A model generated the notes under the pieces. That model was not told the DNA's origin and made no database searches. It saw only the letters and a list, made by a program, of their open reading frames with translations. 64,000 nt of DNA from Strongylocentrotus droebachiensis. Its lineage: Eukaryota; Echinodermata; Echinoidea; Camarodonta; Strongylocentrotidae. The position numbers were made by a program, and so were the translations under genes. This document shows, one piece after another, positions 11,060-22,049 of the stretch. Position 1 is the stretch's first letter; every line of letters starts with the position of its first letter. The DNA is taken from assembly GCA_035222895.1 (NCBI GenBank), contig JAVYIG010006809.1, positions 1 to 64,000 of the forward strand, in the 5' to 3' direction.

Positions 11060-11427
11060 AGGTAAAGACCAGTTTTGGAAACTCCCCTCTCTCAAAAATG
11101 AAATGGAAGCTCTATTACCAATCATGTGAAAGAATATGTTTTGACTAATACGTAATGATACCAATTTTGCCGGGAAACCGCCTACTAATTGATATATTTG
11201 GTATCTATCTGGCCCGGATAGATATAGAGTAGTCCAATGTACATCTGTCTGTGTACAGTGCTTGTAACTTTACCAAGACTGGGCCAAATTTCTTATAATT
11301 TTGATAATTCCAAAAACTTGCAGTTCACACCAATTAATACTTGTATGCTAGATGATCAACCTTTTCTGATCGATTCCACAACGTTTCTTTCACAATGCAA
11401 TCGCATGACCAGAACTGGTCTATACCT
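11060..11427. mobile_element. 368-bp MITE with TTAA target sites
   Basis: Terminal inverted repeats AGGTAAAGACCAGTTTTGG (left) and the complement of AGGTATAGACCAGTTCTGG (right). TTAA is present at 11056-11059 and 11428-11431. The left TTAA is also the right border of the split MITE ending at 11059, so the two elements share one target site. The terminal sequence is related to that of the 52720-53221 MITE (AGGTAATACAAAGTTTTGG). No coding capacity. Confidence 0.8.
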
Positions 11428-11479
11428 TTAACGTTACTTCTTTCTTGTTTTCTTTGAAACAATCATCAATTAGATCAAA

Positions 11480-12130
11480 TTAGATGGGCTTTTGTAGGCA
11501 ATGGTAGACTGCAAGGTGGATGGAAACGTGCAGATTGGACATACATGACATATTCATGAATCCTGCAAAGTTCTTACAGAATTTGATGTTGGCTGCAAAA
11601 GGGATAAATTGTCTTTAGGGACACTGAGCTACCAATCAAACAGATATCGGTAATACGAGACTAAAGAAAGAGGTTCAAAGTTTCTGTGCGTTCTTATGCA
11701 CTTTGCGATAATTTTAGCAATAGTAGTCTACCTAAAGCAGACCCCTACTGTCAATGCAGGTAATTATGTTTATCATTAATTAAGCCGCTGTTCGTTAATG
11801 GACAATCCAACCCTTCAAATATTTTTTTAAGTGAAAGTTATGAGAAACAAAATGATGAAAGTTGAGACAAATCGGACCAATAAGATGAGAGTTATGGATG
11901 TTTATGTTATGAAATCTCTATTAGCTATGCGAACTTCAAATTGGCAATTTTTATCAGTGGATTGTGAGGCATTCATGGACAACTGTCCCGTTTTTTTTTC
12001 GTGTACAAAGATATCATCAATTTCTGTTCCTATCGCATGTGCATTCCTCCCTTTGGACAATACTTAAAACATGCAATGGGTAGTATTTTTTAATTCTTTA
12101 AAGAGAAAAGATCCTACCGAGTCACACACT
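11480..12130. repeat. Dispersed noncoding block, first copy (second at 24030-24660)
   Basis: Shares ordered motifs with 24030-24660, including GGTAATACGAGACTA, GCTGTTCGTTAA followed by CAATCCAACC, AAATCGGACCAA, TTGGCAATTT, CATGGACAACT and AAAGAGAAAAG. The second copy is followed by a further diverged repeat of its second half (24640-24920). Probably a transposon relic or part of the duplicated backbone. The 78-codon open frame inside is not conserved between copies. Confidence 0.75.
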
Positions 12131-12189
12131 TGTTTTAATGACACTAATAATTAAAGCGCTGTTCGTTCAACATAGTTAGTACAAAATTA

Positions 12190-12560
12190 AGAGGAACAGT
12201 ACTGTAACGGCCCCTCCATCTTAGAACGGGTCCTGGATGCTGGGAGGGGCTGGCCTGTCCCTTGCCTCTATCACCGTCATCTGACGAAGAGTTTTGCCAT
12301 CCTGACTAATGCGAGCGGTTTCTATTTGGCTTTAGTTTAGAGGCCCCGGACGTGGCTCCGTTTTCCCCAAAGTATATGGGTGTGGAGATGAGAGGTGTTT
12401 TGGATAGCTGGATGTGTATTCTCAAGTGAGAGGGTTATATTACGTCAGTCTATGGAGACTCAACTAATTACACGTTATGAAACGATGGATTGTTTAACTG
12501 TATACTTTAATCATACAAACATAAGTCAACTTCACCAACACGTTATCATACACTGTCGCT
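12190..12560. other. GC-richer unexplained segment
   Basis: Starts near TGTAACGGCCCCTCC and is more GC-rich than its surroundings. The TGT...ACA-like ends raise the thought of a solo LTR (about 12202-12551), but no matching 5-bp target duplication was found and there is no second copy in the window. No coding region. Confidence 0.25.
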
Positions 12561-12689
12561 CATAAAGTTGGAATATTTTTGTTTTACCCCAATTTACGGA
12601 ATTATTTTAAAAATAATTTAAAAATAATAGATCTAGATAATAGTATACATTTTCAGATTTAATTGAATAATAATACGCCCTTAAGTCAT

Positions 12690-12830
12690 AAATGACAGTA
12701 ATGAGTATTAATGCCCCACAAAGGGGCGCTAATATAGCACATCGACACGGTTTTGATCCTGGGGCCTCACAGTTACGAGGCCATTGCTTTGTCACTGAAC
12801 CATGACTGTACGCAGCGGGGGCTAGGGTAG
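12690..12830 (-). mobile_element. Possible tRNA-derived SINE fragment
   Basis: On the minus strand there is an A-box-like TGGTTCAGTGACAAAG, then a perfect 6-bp stem GGCCTC/GAGGCC with an 8-nt loop, then a B-box-like GGATCAAAACC at typical tRNA spacing. The acceptor stem and a proper 7-nt anticodon loop are not convincing, so this is read as a SINE head or tRNA relic rather than a functional tRNA. Confidence 0.4.
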
Positions 12831-12989
12831 GAGGCAGTTTCCATAAATTGAAAAAAAAACCAGAAAATGCAATAAATTGTCAATAATTTATTGCATTTTA
12901 CCCCGGTTCCCAACATAACAAATCCTCTATCTGGGCATGCCTTGAGCTATAATGCATGGCCGTCCCATGAATAAAGCGGATATTATCTT

Positions 12990-13215
12990 TTCTCCATTCA
13001 TCCATTCATCCTATTTATCCTTAGTGCTATGAGTCTATTGTTGATATACAATATCTGCTCTGTGTTATCCTTAAACAATGTAAATATACTTCCCCGCTTG
13101 ATTTAATCTCTGATTCTTTTAACATTTACAGATATAAAATTACAAACAAAACATGTATTAATTCCATTATCAAAACAATAATACTTGTATATGAAATAAC
13201 AATTCTAATTAATTC
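12990..13215. repeat. Duplicated noncoding block, first copy (second at 25560-25756)
   Basis: Shares ACAATATCTGCTCTGTG, CCTTAAACAATGTAAATATA, TTGATTTAATCTCTGATTC and TATATGAAATAACAATT with 25560-25756. In the second copy this block directly abuts the G-rich unit and unit C. In this copy about 1.3 kb of extra sequence lies before unit B. Confidence 0.85.
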
Positions 13216-14534
13216 TGTTCTTCTACCCCAAAACCAACGAGATGTGAACAAAATACGGTACACCCAATGCAAAATCACTCAAAATAATGAACTGAAAAGG
13301 AGAACCACCGTAGAAAATAATTTGAATATATGTATTTAGGCATATAACAAATATATGTAGTGTTATTCGCAATTATGTTAAACTTCATTTAACAAAAGAG
13401 AACCTTAGTTCTTAGTTTATATGCTTTACTATCAGATTACAAAATTGTATATCGAAATAATTCTGCAATAACAACAAAAAAAGAAAGAAAAAAAGGTAAC
13501 CCTACTTCATTTTGTTGTTAGTACAGGGCAAATGGGATGGGAGGTCGCAAGATACGTCATAGATTGGGTTGCAAATTTGTGTTTGATTGATTACACCTCC
13601 CAAAATTCATGATTTTCTAATTTGTAATCGGTGGAACCTTTTCAAACTCTAGGCCAAATAAAGGCTATACACAAGGTAAACGCAAACATAGTCACCCAAT
13701 CAGGAACACATCTAACTAAATCCTATAAGCAGCTCTCATCCTTCCGCTACCTCCACTTGAAATTCATACTGGAATATTGGCAGTGTTTCAGTTTCATTTT
13801 CATTTTCATTTTTAACAGAACAATCAATATACATTAATATAATGTATTAAGTAATTCATTAATTGAATTACAAAGAATGTATATAATCACGGTTAGATAT
13901 GTATAAAGAAAGGTCTTGAAGTAAATATTCACTAATATAATGCATAAAGCAAATCTTTAATTGAATTACAAAATAATGTATTTAATTGGGGCAGGTAATT
14001 TTTTTGTTGAAACTGTGGTAACATAAATAGAATGTGGATCCCCTTTAACGATAATCATAAACTTATGTAATATATATACATATAAATTTGAAGAAAAATA
14101 GAAGAAAGGGAATACAGATTACACTGAAAAAAAGGAATGATAACATATGATAAATTCATAATTGGAAAATGTATAACAACCTTTTTCTCCTACATGGAGG
14201 TGAACATGTGAGGTGACATAGACTTACGATAAAGAATTACATGATAGGACAGGACAGAAACACGTACAACAAGACAAATGAACGGGAGCAGGGAAACAGG
14301 AAAATACAAAGGTATAAATAGGGCTGCACGTGAGAATAGAGACGAAAATGAAAAAGGAGAGTGCTCACGATGTAAATGGTGCAGAGAAAAATGACCAGTT
14401 ATGACGTGTTGTAAAAAAAAAATAGGCAATATAACGCGAAAGGAGATAAAAGCAAGTTAAAAGAAAGGGGGGGGGGGGGACATGAATTGACTACGAGAAT
14501 AATTTGTTTATAATTATAATAAGATTTAAGTACG
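13216..14534. other. AT-rich spacer with no gene seen
   Basis: Contains short A/T-rich direct repeats (for example AATATAATG with GAATTACAAA at 13840-13980) and a G homopolymer near 14467-14478. No open frame with coding character or conserved motif was found. Confidence 0.6.
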
Positions 14535-14965
14535 ATTATTGTGGGTTATTGTCCTTGGGGGCTATTTTTCCGGGGGTACGTTATCCTTAAAGGGGGTAGG
14601 GGAAAGTAGCGTACGCAGGATGTTTTCAAGAGGGGGGGGGGGGGGGGGGGTAAGAGGACACTTTTGTTTTCGTCTCGAAATTTGAACATTTGACATTTTG
14701 CTCCGTTGGGGGGGGGGGGGGTAGGGTCAACTTTTTTAGGTCAGCCACTGGCATAATTTTTGTTTGTTATAATAAAACAAAAACAAAGGGGGGGGGTTCC
14801 TCCAAAATACACACATAAAAAATACCAAAGGGAGGGGGGTTCAACCCCCAAACATCCCCCCCCCCCCCCCCCCGCGTACGCGCCTGGTAGGCCGTAGGGG
14901 AGGAAACTGTCCGGCTGGTTTTTGGCCGGGGGATTTTCCAGGGGGTACTTGTCCTACAAACGTGC
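14535..14965. repeat. Degenerate G-rich minisatellite at the start of unit B, split by a hAT-like MITE
   Basis: Left part 14535-14595 (TTATTGTCCTTGGGGGC, TTTTTCCGGGGGTACG) and right part 14894-14965 (GTCCGGCTGG, TTTTCCAGGGGGTACTTG) are decayed units of the array seen at 1-293. The terminal unit CCAGGGGGTACTTGTCCTA leads straight into the unit B homology (AAACGTGCAAATTCC), exactly as at 25757 for unit C. Confidence 0.75.
14604..14893. mobile_element. hAT-like MITE nested in the G-rich array
   Basis: One end is AGTAGCGTACGCAGGAT and the other GCGTACGCGCCTG, matching the terminal repeats of the intact copy at 58960-59117. The interior has long G and C homopolymers and GTAGGGTCAACTTTTTTAGG, which is shared (inverted) with the fragment at 27754. 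An 8-bp direct repeat GTAGGGGA lies at 14596-14603 and 14894-14901. If it is the target duplication, the element includes 7 extra bases beyond the conserved CCTG end, so the exact border is uncertain. Confidence 0.65.
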
Positions 14966-15846
14966 AAATTCCTTGAATGTAAAGGTTGGAAACCCGTTTA
15001 TATGACATTCCACTACGTACCTTGACAGAGAGCAGCCAGTGACCTTATATACCACACCATTCATTTTGATCAAAACGCTGTTTATAAAGATGATAGATTT
15101 GAGAAATTTAACACGAGGGTGGTTCAACTTACATCACTTCATGTCAATTTGTAGGGGTTATACATCATGTATTAAGAACATTTCACACAACCATGACAAT
15201 GCATTGAACGGAACTATATTTCCGATGAGATTTCCGATGAGTGATTCATGCGCTTCCTGCAAAGTTTGAAAATATCCGATCGATATTTCGCAATACGCAC
15301 TGTACCTCCTTTTCTATTGCGTACATGCATAATGTAAACTGTAACACTACATCGTTTTCCCAAATGATAGAGAAGTCCTCATCGCTACGGGATAATACAG
15401 CAATTGTTCGTAAGTAATATCTTTCTTTTATGTTGGAACATAGGTATATGACGATCGATAAGCAATGGTTGTCTTCTTTATTGGTTCACTTCACACAAGT
15501 GATGAGTTTAATAAGGACGCCATACAATACGAATGTAATGATGAAAGTATAGAATATATGACATATTAGCCAGACTATAAGTATGAATATATTAGTCATA
15601 GTGTACTGACGAGCAATAGCAATAGTAGACAAAATAATAAAGAAGGTATCATATGAAATGCTTGATATTCTACAAAGGGTTAAATTTCTGCAATCCTATT
15701 TATTTTCCCTCTACCCCTCGTTCATGTATTAGTCTCTTTCTTTCCTAATCCGCTTCCCTATTATTATGTTCTCCTAAAGTTGTATCTCTATTTAATTTGG
15801 TGTATTGTTAACGATGCAGGTTACTTGCGACAATTTTGTCCTCGTT
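14966..15846 (+). promoter_or_regulatory. Unit B 5' region: promoter, noncoding exon 1 and 410-nt 5'UTR intron
   Basis: Closely matches 25776-26609 (unit C) and, more distantly, 42240-42829 (unit E). Conserved blocks include CAATACGCACTG, TAACACTACATCG, GATAATACAGCAA and the donor GTAAGT at 15410. The acceptor GATGCAG ends at 15819, giving an intron of 410 nt and 27 nt of exon 2 before ATG 15847. Positions 15685-15726 (TTTCTGCAATCC to GTTCATG) are the 42-bp segment from which the large 42-bp array is derived. Confidence 0.65.
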
Positions 15847-17520
15847 ATGGCGTCCAAGCTGGCAGCAGAAAGAGATGAAAAGCTCAAGCTACGTACTAGA
15901 AAAGGTCATGACATGGCATGGTCATGTGACAAGCACGCTGAGCAAATAACTTTTTACTGTAAAGAGCACAAATTAACCATCTGTGACCGGTGCGCCATCA
16001 AAGATCACCAGAAACCATGTGAGCTAGACGACATCGAGGATGTAATCTTGGAGAGGAGGGGAAAGCTGGATGAGAAACAGCAAGAGATAGATGACCTAAA
16101 AAAACAACTGAAAACGCTCGACGACAAAATAGAGTCCAGCCGTACTTTCTCAAGTAACCATTTCCAATCAGTCAACGATAAACTTAAGGTTGCATTCGAA
16201 GACAAAATAAAGAGTCTGAAAGACAAACAGGAACGAGCGATTCGATTGTTAAACGAGGATGCAGAACAGCAAATACGACTGATCAATGAGAAGAGAGAAA
16301 ATCGGATAAAATCATGTAACGAAGAAGCAGAACAGAAAAAACTAATTCTCAAAGAAAGCCAAGCAAAGTGCGAATCAGAGACAAAGGCAATTAACGAGAT
16401 GGTTGCTAACAAAATAAAAGACCTTAAAAGTAAGAATCAGCACGCATTCAGCATAGTGGATAATATTGACTCCAAGATCAAACTTATCAAACAAGATGAC
16501 AAAACATTAGTAAATGAAACTGCCCAAGTACTTGCATCCCCAGATGACAATATAAGTTCAAATGTTAATCAATATGTTATGGACTGTCTTGACCGAATAC
16601 GGCGTGAAGTTCAGAGAGTGAAGTTTGTCGAGGGTGGAGTAGGTGGTGAACACTACGGGAGAATTGATGGCTATATCGGTAGATGGGAGCGTGTCAAGTC
16701 AATCAACATGCCAGGTATTTGTAATACTGTGACGGTGTGTGGTTCGATTAGTGATGATGAGGTATGTGTACGAGACGTATTTAACTATGCCACGTATGTT
16801 ACAAATATCAGCACTGAACACACACAGGAAGTCATCGTAGAAGATGATGACGCGTATATTACATCATGCGCCCCCATAGACAGCAACGTAATAGTATGTG
16901 GTAAGGGGGGACGAGGCTGCACGGGTGACAGCTTGGATGGATGCATCACTCTCTATGACAGACAATGGAAGGTGATTAGAGACATCAGCATACCGAGGAA
17001 TAACCGCTGTATTGCCATGGTGTTCGTTGATGTTGACAGGGATGGGATGATCCTCGCTGCTCAGTACTTTGGGTCTAATATCTACGTCATCAACCCTGCT
17101 GATGGTAAGATAGTAAACACTATTACGAAGCAGGGCAAAGAGGTATATGATGAGATACAAGCCTTGTCATCAGGTGATATCGTTGTGAAGACAGATGATA
17201 ATGAATATACTGTCATCTCACGATCAGGAGAAGAGAAGGCTGTCATACATTCTGATGATTGGGAGTCGTCATGGTTACACGTTGACAAACTGACAGATAC
17301 ACTCTACATCACACACTCGGATGACGAGAGTAATATTTTCTACGCAGTTGATCAGGTGTCATGTGGTGGTATCATCGAGGCAAGGAGGATCGTAGAATAC
17401 AAGAAATCAGACCGGATCAGCGACCTATCCACTGGCCCATGCCTCGTAACTCCTTCTGGTAACCTTGTAGCTTGTAACGGAGACAAGTTTTTTGTGTACA
17501 AGAAGATATTTATTGTATAA
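15847..17520 (+). CDS. TRIM-like B-box / coiled-coil / beta-propeller protein, copy B
   Basis: Intact 557-aa protein. ATG 15847 (MASKLAAERDEK) is preferred over the in-frame ATGs at 15805 and 15814, because the predicted splice acceptor at 15819 removes those. The B-box ligands are C27, H30, C38, H41, C46, C49, H54 and C58; the last spacing is one residue shorter than in copies A and D. The coiled coil spans about residues 64-250 and is rich in E/K/Q. The NHL-like propeller fills the C-terminal half and ends VYKKIFIV. No RING domain. Upstream sequence is the B-class promoter. AATAAA at 17623-17628 is a likely poly(A) signal. Function is inferred only from domain architecture. Confidence 0.9.
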   Translation: MASKLAAERDEKLKLRTRKGHDMAWSCDKHAEQITFYCKEHKLTICDRCAIKDHQKPCELDDIEDVILERRGKLDEKQQEIDDLKKQLKTLDDKIESSRTFSSNHFQSVNDKLKVAFEDKIKSLKDKQERAIRLLNEDAEQQIRLINEKRENRIKSCNEEAEQKKLILKESQAKCESETKAINEMVANKIKDLKSKNQHAFSIVDNIDSKIKLIKQDDKTLVNETAQVLASPDDNISSNVNQYVMDCLDRIRREVQRVKFVEGGVGGEHYGRIDGYIGRWERVKSINMPGICNTVTVCGSISDDEVCVRDVFNYATYVTNISTEHTQEVIVEDDDAYITSCAPIDSNVIVCGKGGRGCTGDSLDGCITLYDRQWKVIRDISIPRNNRCIAMVFVDVDRDGMILAAQYFGSNIYVINPADGKIVNTITKQGKEVYDEIQALSSGDIVVKTDDNEYTVISRSGEEKAVIHSDDWESSWLHVDKLTDTLYITHSDDESNIFYAVDQVSCGGIIEARRIVEYKKSDRISDLSTGPCLVTPSGNLVACNGDKFFVYKKIFIV

Positions 17521-19340
17521 GTCATTAGAAGATATAGATGTAATTCCTCATATTGCTGGCCTAATTTGCCTCAATTGTGTATTGAATGATCTAATTTTTC
17601 GAATGACCAAGTTATTTAGAAGAATAAAGTCCACACCCGAAATACAATAATGTTCACCTTTCAATAATTACATAATATGTTATTTCTGAATTTGATAACG
17701 AAGATTAGAATCGCAGTAATTTATAAATAGGGTACACAACTGTTGAAGTAAGCTGGGTGAACCTTTTTGTCTATGTATGTATGCAATCTTTATAAACGAT
17801 TATTCTTGATTTTAATGATTTTTTTTCCCGAGCTGTCATGTGGACCAATATTCAAATGGATGGGATTAAAACTAAGCATGGATTGGAAAATAACTACTTC
17901 AAAAAAAAAAAAAAAAAATCAAGAGTCAAAACTACAGTCCTTCCATTTCGGTGGTACGCAACGTTTTTACAATGATACAAAGTCTCAAAAGGCCTAGCCA
18001 CTTTGAAACAGACTGAGTGAGGAAATGTTATGTTTAAAACAAATACAGAAAAGCTTGACATAGATAATAAATGGCTCGCTATGATATTTTGCAAATGTCT
18101 TCCATTTCCAAAGTCATCGCGAGATTTCAAGAGGGATTTCATGTTCAAAGCAGGTTTTATCAATTTAATGTCAATGATGTGTAGCTGACACAAGGATGGT
18201 CATGTCCAGATCTTATGAAGTTGTGTCGATAAGTTTATGAACTGAGACATTGAATTCAAAATATTTATTTATCATTGATTATTTCTTATTATTGTAAATG
18301 CATGTGAATTCATGATTCATTGCTGTATGTACTAAAACAGATAAATGAACAGGCGATTCAATCAACTGTGTTGACACTGGTATTATAATGTAAAATAAAT
18401 CCCAAACAAAATACCATTACGTTTTTAAAAGCGGTTTGCAAACATGTTTTAAATATAGATAAAGAGGAAACTTGTTATGGAAATATGCCTTTTACGTTTA
18501 TCTTCATTGTAATGCTTTGTCAGACGAATGAGCTGTTTTATATTATCCACATATAATTTTCTCTAGTAAAACAAAAATATATATATATTACTTGTCAAAG
18601 CTGTAATGTGTAGTTTCTAAGCATTGACGAAATACTCCTATACTATGAAGAGTAGTTTTGGTAGTAATGTTTATTATGTTTATTTTCATTCTGGTATCTG
18701 TTAATATTCTATTACCTGTCACATTTGCAAAGTAGACAATGTTAATCTGGCTTTTTATTTCATTCGTTTAAACAATTAAAATCGTAACGTTATGAAGAAC
18801 AGTATTTGTCATTATTTTAGCATGACTTTTATAATACAAGAAATTACAAATACAAATATTTGCTACAAATATAAAATTGTACATTTATTAAGCATAGTTG
18901 AAATATGTTTAATTGATTTAAGCGAGAGAATGGGGAAATGAAGACAGAGAATCATAGAGAGAGAAAGTGAGAGAAGGAGAGAGAGAGAGAGGGAGGGAGA
19001 GAGAGAGAGAGAGAGACGGGGTGGAGTTAATGAGGGAGACACCATTAATAATACATAAAAAAGCACAAACAAACAGAGAGCGAGACATGTGATCGTTGTG
19101 CCTAAGATACACGAGCGTTATCGGAGAAGCATTGTTTATAAGATCATGCATCAATAAGACATCGAAGAGTATCCAACATCCTCATTTTGACCAGAAAGGG
19201 GTAGGCATACCCTTTATGCCAAAGCATTTGGCCGGCACTAGAGATAATTTGGCTACATCACCAACACGATGTTGGTTTGTATGATAATGATAATGATGAT
19301 GATGATGATGATGTTTTTGACGATGTACACGTATATGTTA
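17521..19340 (+). other. Unit B 3'UTR and 3' flank
   Basis: B-type 3' flank, very similar to 55884-57500 downstream of copy D (GCCTAATTTGCCTCAA, GGCGATTCAATCAACTGTG, GAAGAGTAGTTTTGGTAGT). It includes a GA microsatellite at about 18952-19022 and the closing motif with AAGACATCGAAGA and (GAT)n at 19285-19316. No additional gene seen. Confidence 0.7.
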
Positions 19341-19358
19341 GTGTATGCTTGAACGCTA

Positions 19359-20265
19359 CACTGTAACAAAATAATAGTCGAAATAACTCAATAAAATTGA
19401 GGAAAAGAATTGCCTTATTTTTATTAAGTAAATAATTACCTACGGCATCTTAAGTAGAATTTACTTATTTTGCTGAATAAATTTTTACTCAGTTAAATCG
19501 AGTTACATTAACGTAAATAATTTAAGTATTGTAATCATTTTAGATAATTAAAAAAAAGCTATGATAGGATTACATATTGCACGATTTTCTACCCATCTAA
19601 TCTAACAAGTAACGTCCACTAATCATTCACTACTTCTATTTAAGATTAATCACTAATCACTAACACTACTTCTATTTAAGATTTACATACGCTTCAATTC
19701 GACACATATTGAAAGGCTCCAAATTTTATATATACTTGATCGTAGCATTTTAAAAGGAAAATTGGTTGACACTTTCCTGAAATATCAAGCTTTGATTTGT
19801 TTTGAACTGGGTAACAATTAAAAATTGTCTTGTCTTTGCTTAGCCATGTTAAATAAATTATTAAATGTCCTTAAATTTTCATTCAACCACAAAAAAGAAT
19901 TGTTTTATTTAAAAAAGAGTTTAATTTGGTCTTAATGAATATTCATAAATTATGTAAATATTTCTATTACGCACTGCATCGGTCCTTACTTTAAAAAGAT
20001 GAGAATAATCAACATAAATTGTTTGAGTAATACGTATTATTTCTGATTTTGAGTTAAAATTACTAAATTAATACAAGCTGAAATTACTTAAAGTTTTTAT
20101 GTATTTGATTTTACTTAAATATTCCACGTATGTTCTACTAAATTGAAAGTTTGAGTTAGCAAGACTTAAATTTAGTGCGTAAGTGGCAAAACTAATGTTT
20201 TCAAGTAAATTCTACATGGAAAAAATACGTAAAAATTACCAATGAACAAATTATTTTTTACAGTG
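19359..20265. mobile_element. 907-bp AT-rich element with CACTGTAA inverted ends
   Basis: Ends CACTGTAACAAAATAA and TTATTTTTTACAGTG are inverted repeats. TA lies directly outside each end (19357-19358 and 20266-20267). Homology to unit B flanks resumes after it. The interior is AT-rich with short internal repeats (AAATAATT, TTACTTAA) and no coding region, consistent with a nonautonomous DNA transposon. Superfamily not assigned. Confidence 0.55.
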
Positions 20266-20767
20266 TAGTTGCTTTGGCAGCTCGGTTATAACCAGGGTAA
20301 TTTGTGTAAAGCGCCATGAACGTCGGAGCATAGCGGATGCCGGCTCTTTATAAATATCCATATCATTATTTATTTATTTATTTTATAATCAATATGGTTA
20401 TATTATATAACATGGCGATGATACATCATCTTCTTTGCCATCACCATCATTATCATCACCTCGATCGTCATATTATCACAATTGTTTTTCTTCAGGAATC
20501 GGTAGGGCATTTCTTTTGTGCTCTCTAGATACAGGTTTATTGCTTATATTATAAATGGGAGAGCTAAAACACAAGGCCTTTTCGTTTACAAGATACAACA
20601 GTTTAGTAAACCTTCATTGAAAACTGACAAGTCAAAAGCCTTTTAAATAGCAAATGAGGCTAGCTTTAATATGCACAATCATTTTTTATCTACGTATGCC
20701 AATCGTAGGGGAACTGGGCAATGATAAGCTTTGATGCTATCCTTCTGTAATGCCTTATATGGGTTCT
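20266..20767 (+). other. Distal end of unit B, no gene seen
   Basis: Continues the unit 3' region: TATTATATAACATGGCGATGA, CATCATCATC and AAGGCCTTTTCGTTTACAAG motifs are shared with 30800-31040 (unit C) and 57720-57950 (unit D). Confidence 0.6.
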
Positions 20768-21172
20768 TGGACAATTAACCCCTGGGCAATCACCCCCCGG
20801 AAATTTACCCCCCGGAAAACTACCCCCGAAGGACAATTACCCCCCGGAAAATTACCCCCCGGAGAATAACCCCCCCGAGGACAACTACCCCCCAAGGACA
20901 ATAACCCCCCGGAAAATTACCCCCGGAGAATTACCCCCCGAGGACAACTACCCCCCGAGGACAATTACCCCCCGGAAAATTACCCCCCGGACAACTACCC
21001 CTCGAGGACAACTACCCCCCCAAGGACAATTACCCCCCCCCGAGGACAATTACCCCCCGAGGACAATTACCCCCCGAGGACAACTACCCCCGATGACAAC
21101 TACCCCCGAGGACAATTACCCCCGAGGACAACTACCCCCCGAGGACAATTACCCCTCGTGGACAATCCGGAT
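20768..21172. repeat. C-rich minisatellite array (inverted copy of the G-rich array)
   Basis: About 25 units of the GGACAATTACCCCCC type. The left end reads GGACAATTAACCCCTGGGC then AATCACCCCCCGG, the exact complement of the terminus at 293 and 23111, so this array is inverted relative to those. The next several units also follow the same order as at 1-293. Confidence 0.95.
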
Positions 21173-21534
21173 TTAATAGCAAAAGACGATCTGATACATT
21201 GAGAGATGGCTACAAACCTATAAGACCCCCTGCATGAACCCATATTCGTTCAAATACTAGCACGTTGTCTTCCTCGTTACTAAACATTTCCCTTTAATAC
21301 ATATAAGTTATACAACAGCAGTGCGGCTGCTGATTTCCACGAAGGATGTAAGTTTTAGGTAATTGTCAAGCGCTTCTCAAAATGCATAGAAATACATTTC
21401 TCTTGAGCAGCGTTATTTCAACTTTTTGAGTCATGATACCCTCTTAAGAAATGAAAAGTTTCTCCCAAATCCCAAAGTCTTCACAGACTATCTATTTTAC
21501 ATGACTCAGGCACTCGCCAAGTGCTATGTTCATG

Positions 21535-21625
21535 GGTGTCAATCCGGGGGGGGGGGGGTGGGGGGATATATCCCCCAATATTTCAGGTGGGGGGGGGGGG
21601 GATGGCCTGTACAATCATCCCCCCA
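21535..21625. repeat. Poly-G/poly-C rich low-complexity element
   Basis: GGTGTCAATCC followed by long G runs, then ATATATCCCCC and ATCATCCCCCC. It looks like a decayed G/C-homopolymer MITE, but no inverted ends could be fixed. The 74-codon Gly-rich open frame crossing it is not a gene. Confidence 0.4.
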
Positions 21626-21958
21626 AACAATTCACCATAAAAAAAAATGAAGAGAAACATTAATGATGAGAGCCCGATGAGAGTAGTTAATGGTTATTAC
21701 TCGCAAGATGACCATCAATATACACATTTTGCTATCTTATTTCATAATACATACGTAAATGAGACATCCGTATATGAGACAAGAATAAATTGATGAATTT
21801 ATTCAATTTATTCAATCAACAGCATCATAGAAATGCAGTGCGCAAAATGCAAAGCCGCAGCGTTAAAAAGCAAAGAGCTAAATGTCAAGCGCGAAGCGCG
21901 AAAGTGCAAAAAAAAAGTAGAGAGTGGGAGAGAGAGATAATGAGAGACAGAGAGGATA

Positions 21959-22022
21959 CAGGCGCGTATCCAGGGGGCAGTCGCCCCCCCCCCCCATAAA
22001 AAAGAGAGAGAGAGAGAGAGAA
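21959..22022. mobile_element. Fragment of a GCGCGTA-ended MITE plus GA tract
   Basis: Starts CAGGCGCGTATCCAGGGGG and runs through a C homopolymer into a GA microsatellite. The first bases match the hAT-like MITE end at 58960 and 27754 except for GTATCC in place of GTACGC. No second end, so it is a fragment or a related family. Confidence 0.4.
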
Positions 22023-22049
22023 AGTAGAAAGGACGTAGGTAGAAAAAAG

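Noticed and set aside
12202-12551. Solo LTR (TGTAAC...TACA)
   Set aside because: No flanking target duplication and no second copy; terminal TG/CA alone is weak evidence.
12690-12830. Functional tRNA gene on the minus strand
   Set aside because: Box A- and B-like motifs are present, but the anticodon loop has 8 nt and no paired acceptor stem was found; kept only as a possible SINE.
15805-15846. Upstream in-frame ATGs of copy B
   Set aside because: They lie at or before the predicted acceptor GATGCAG ending at 15819; the MASK start is shared with copy C.
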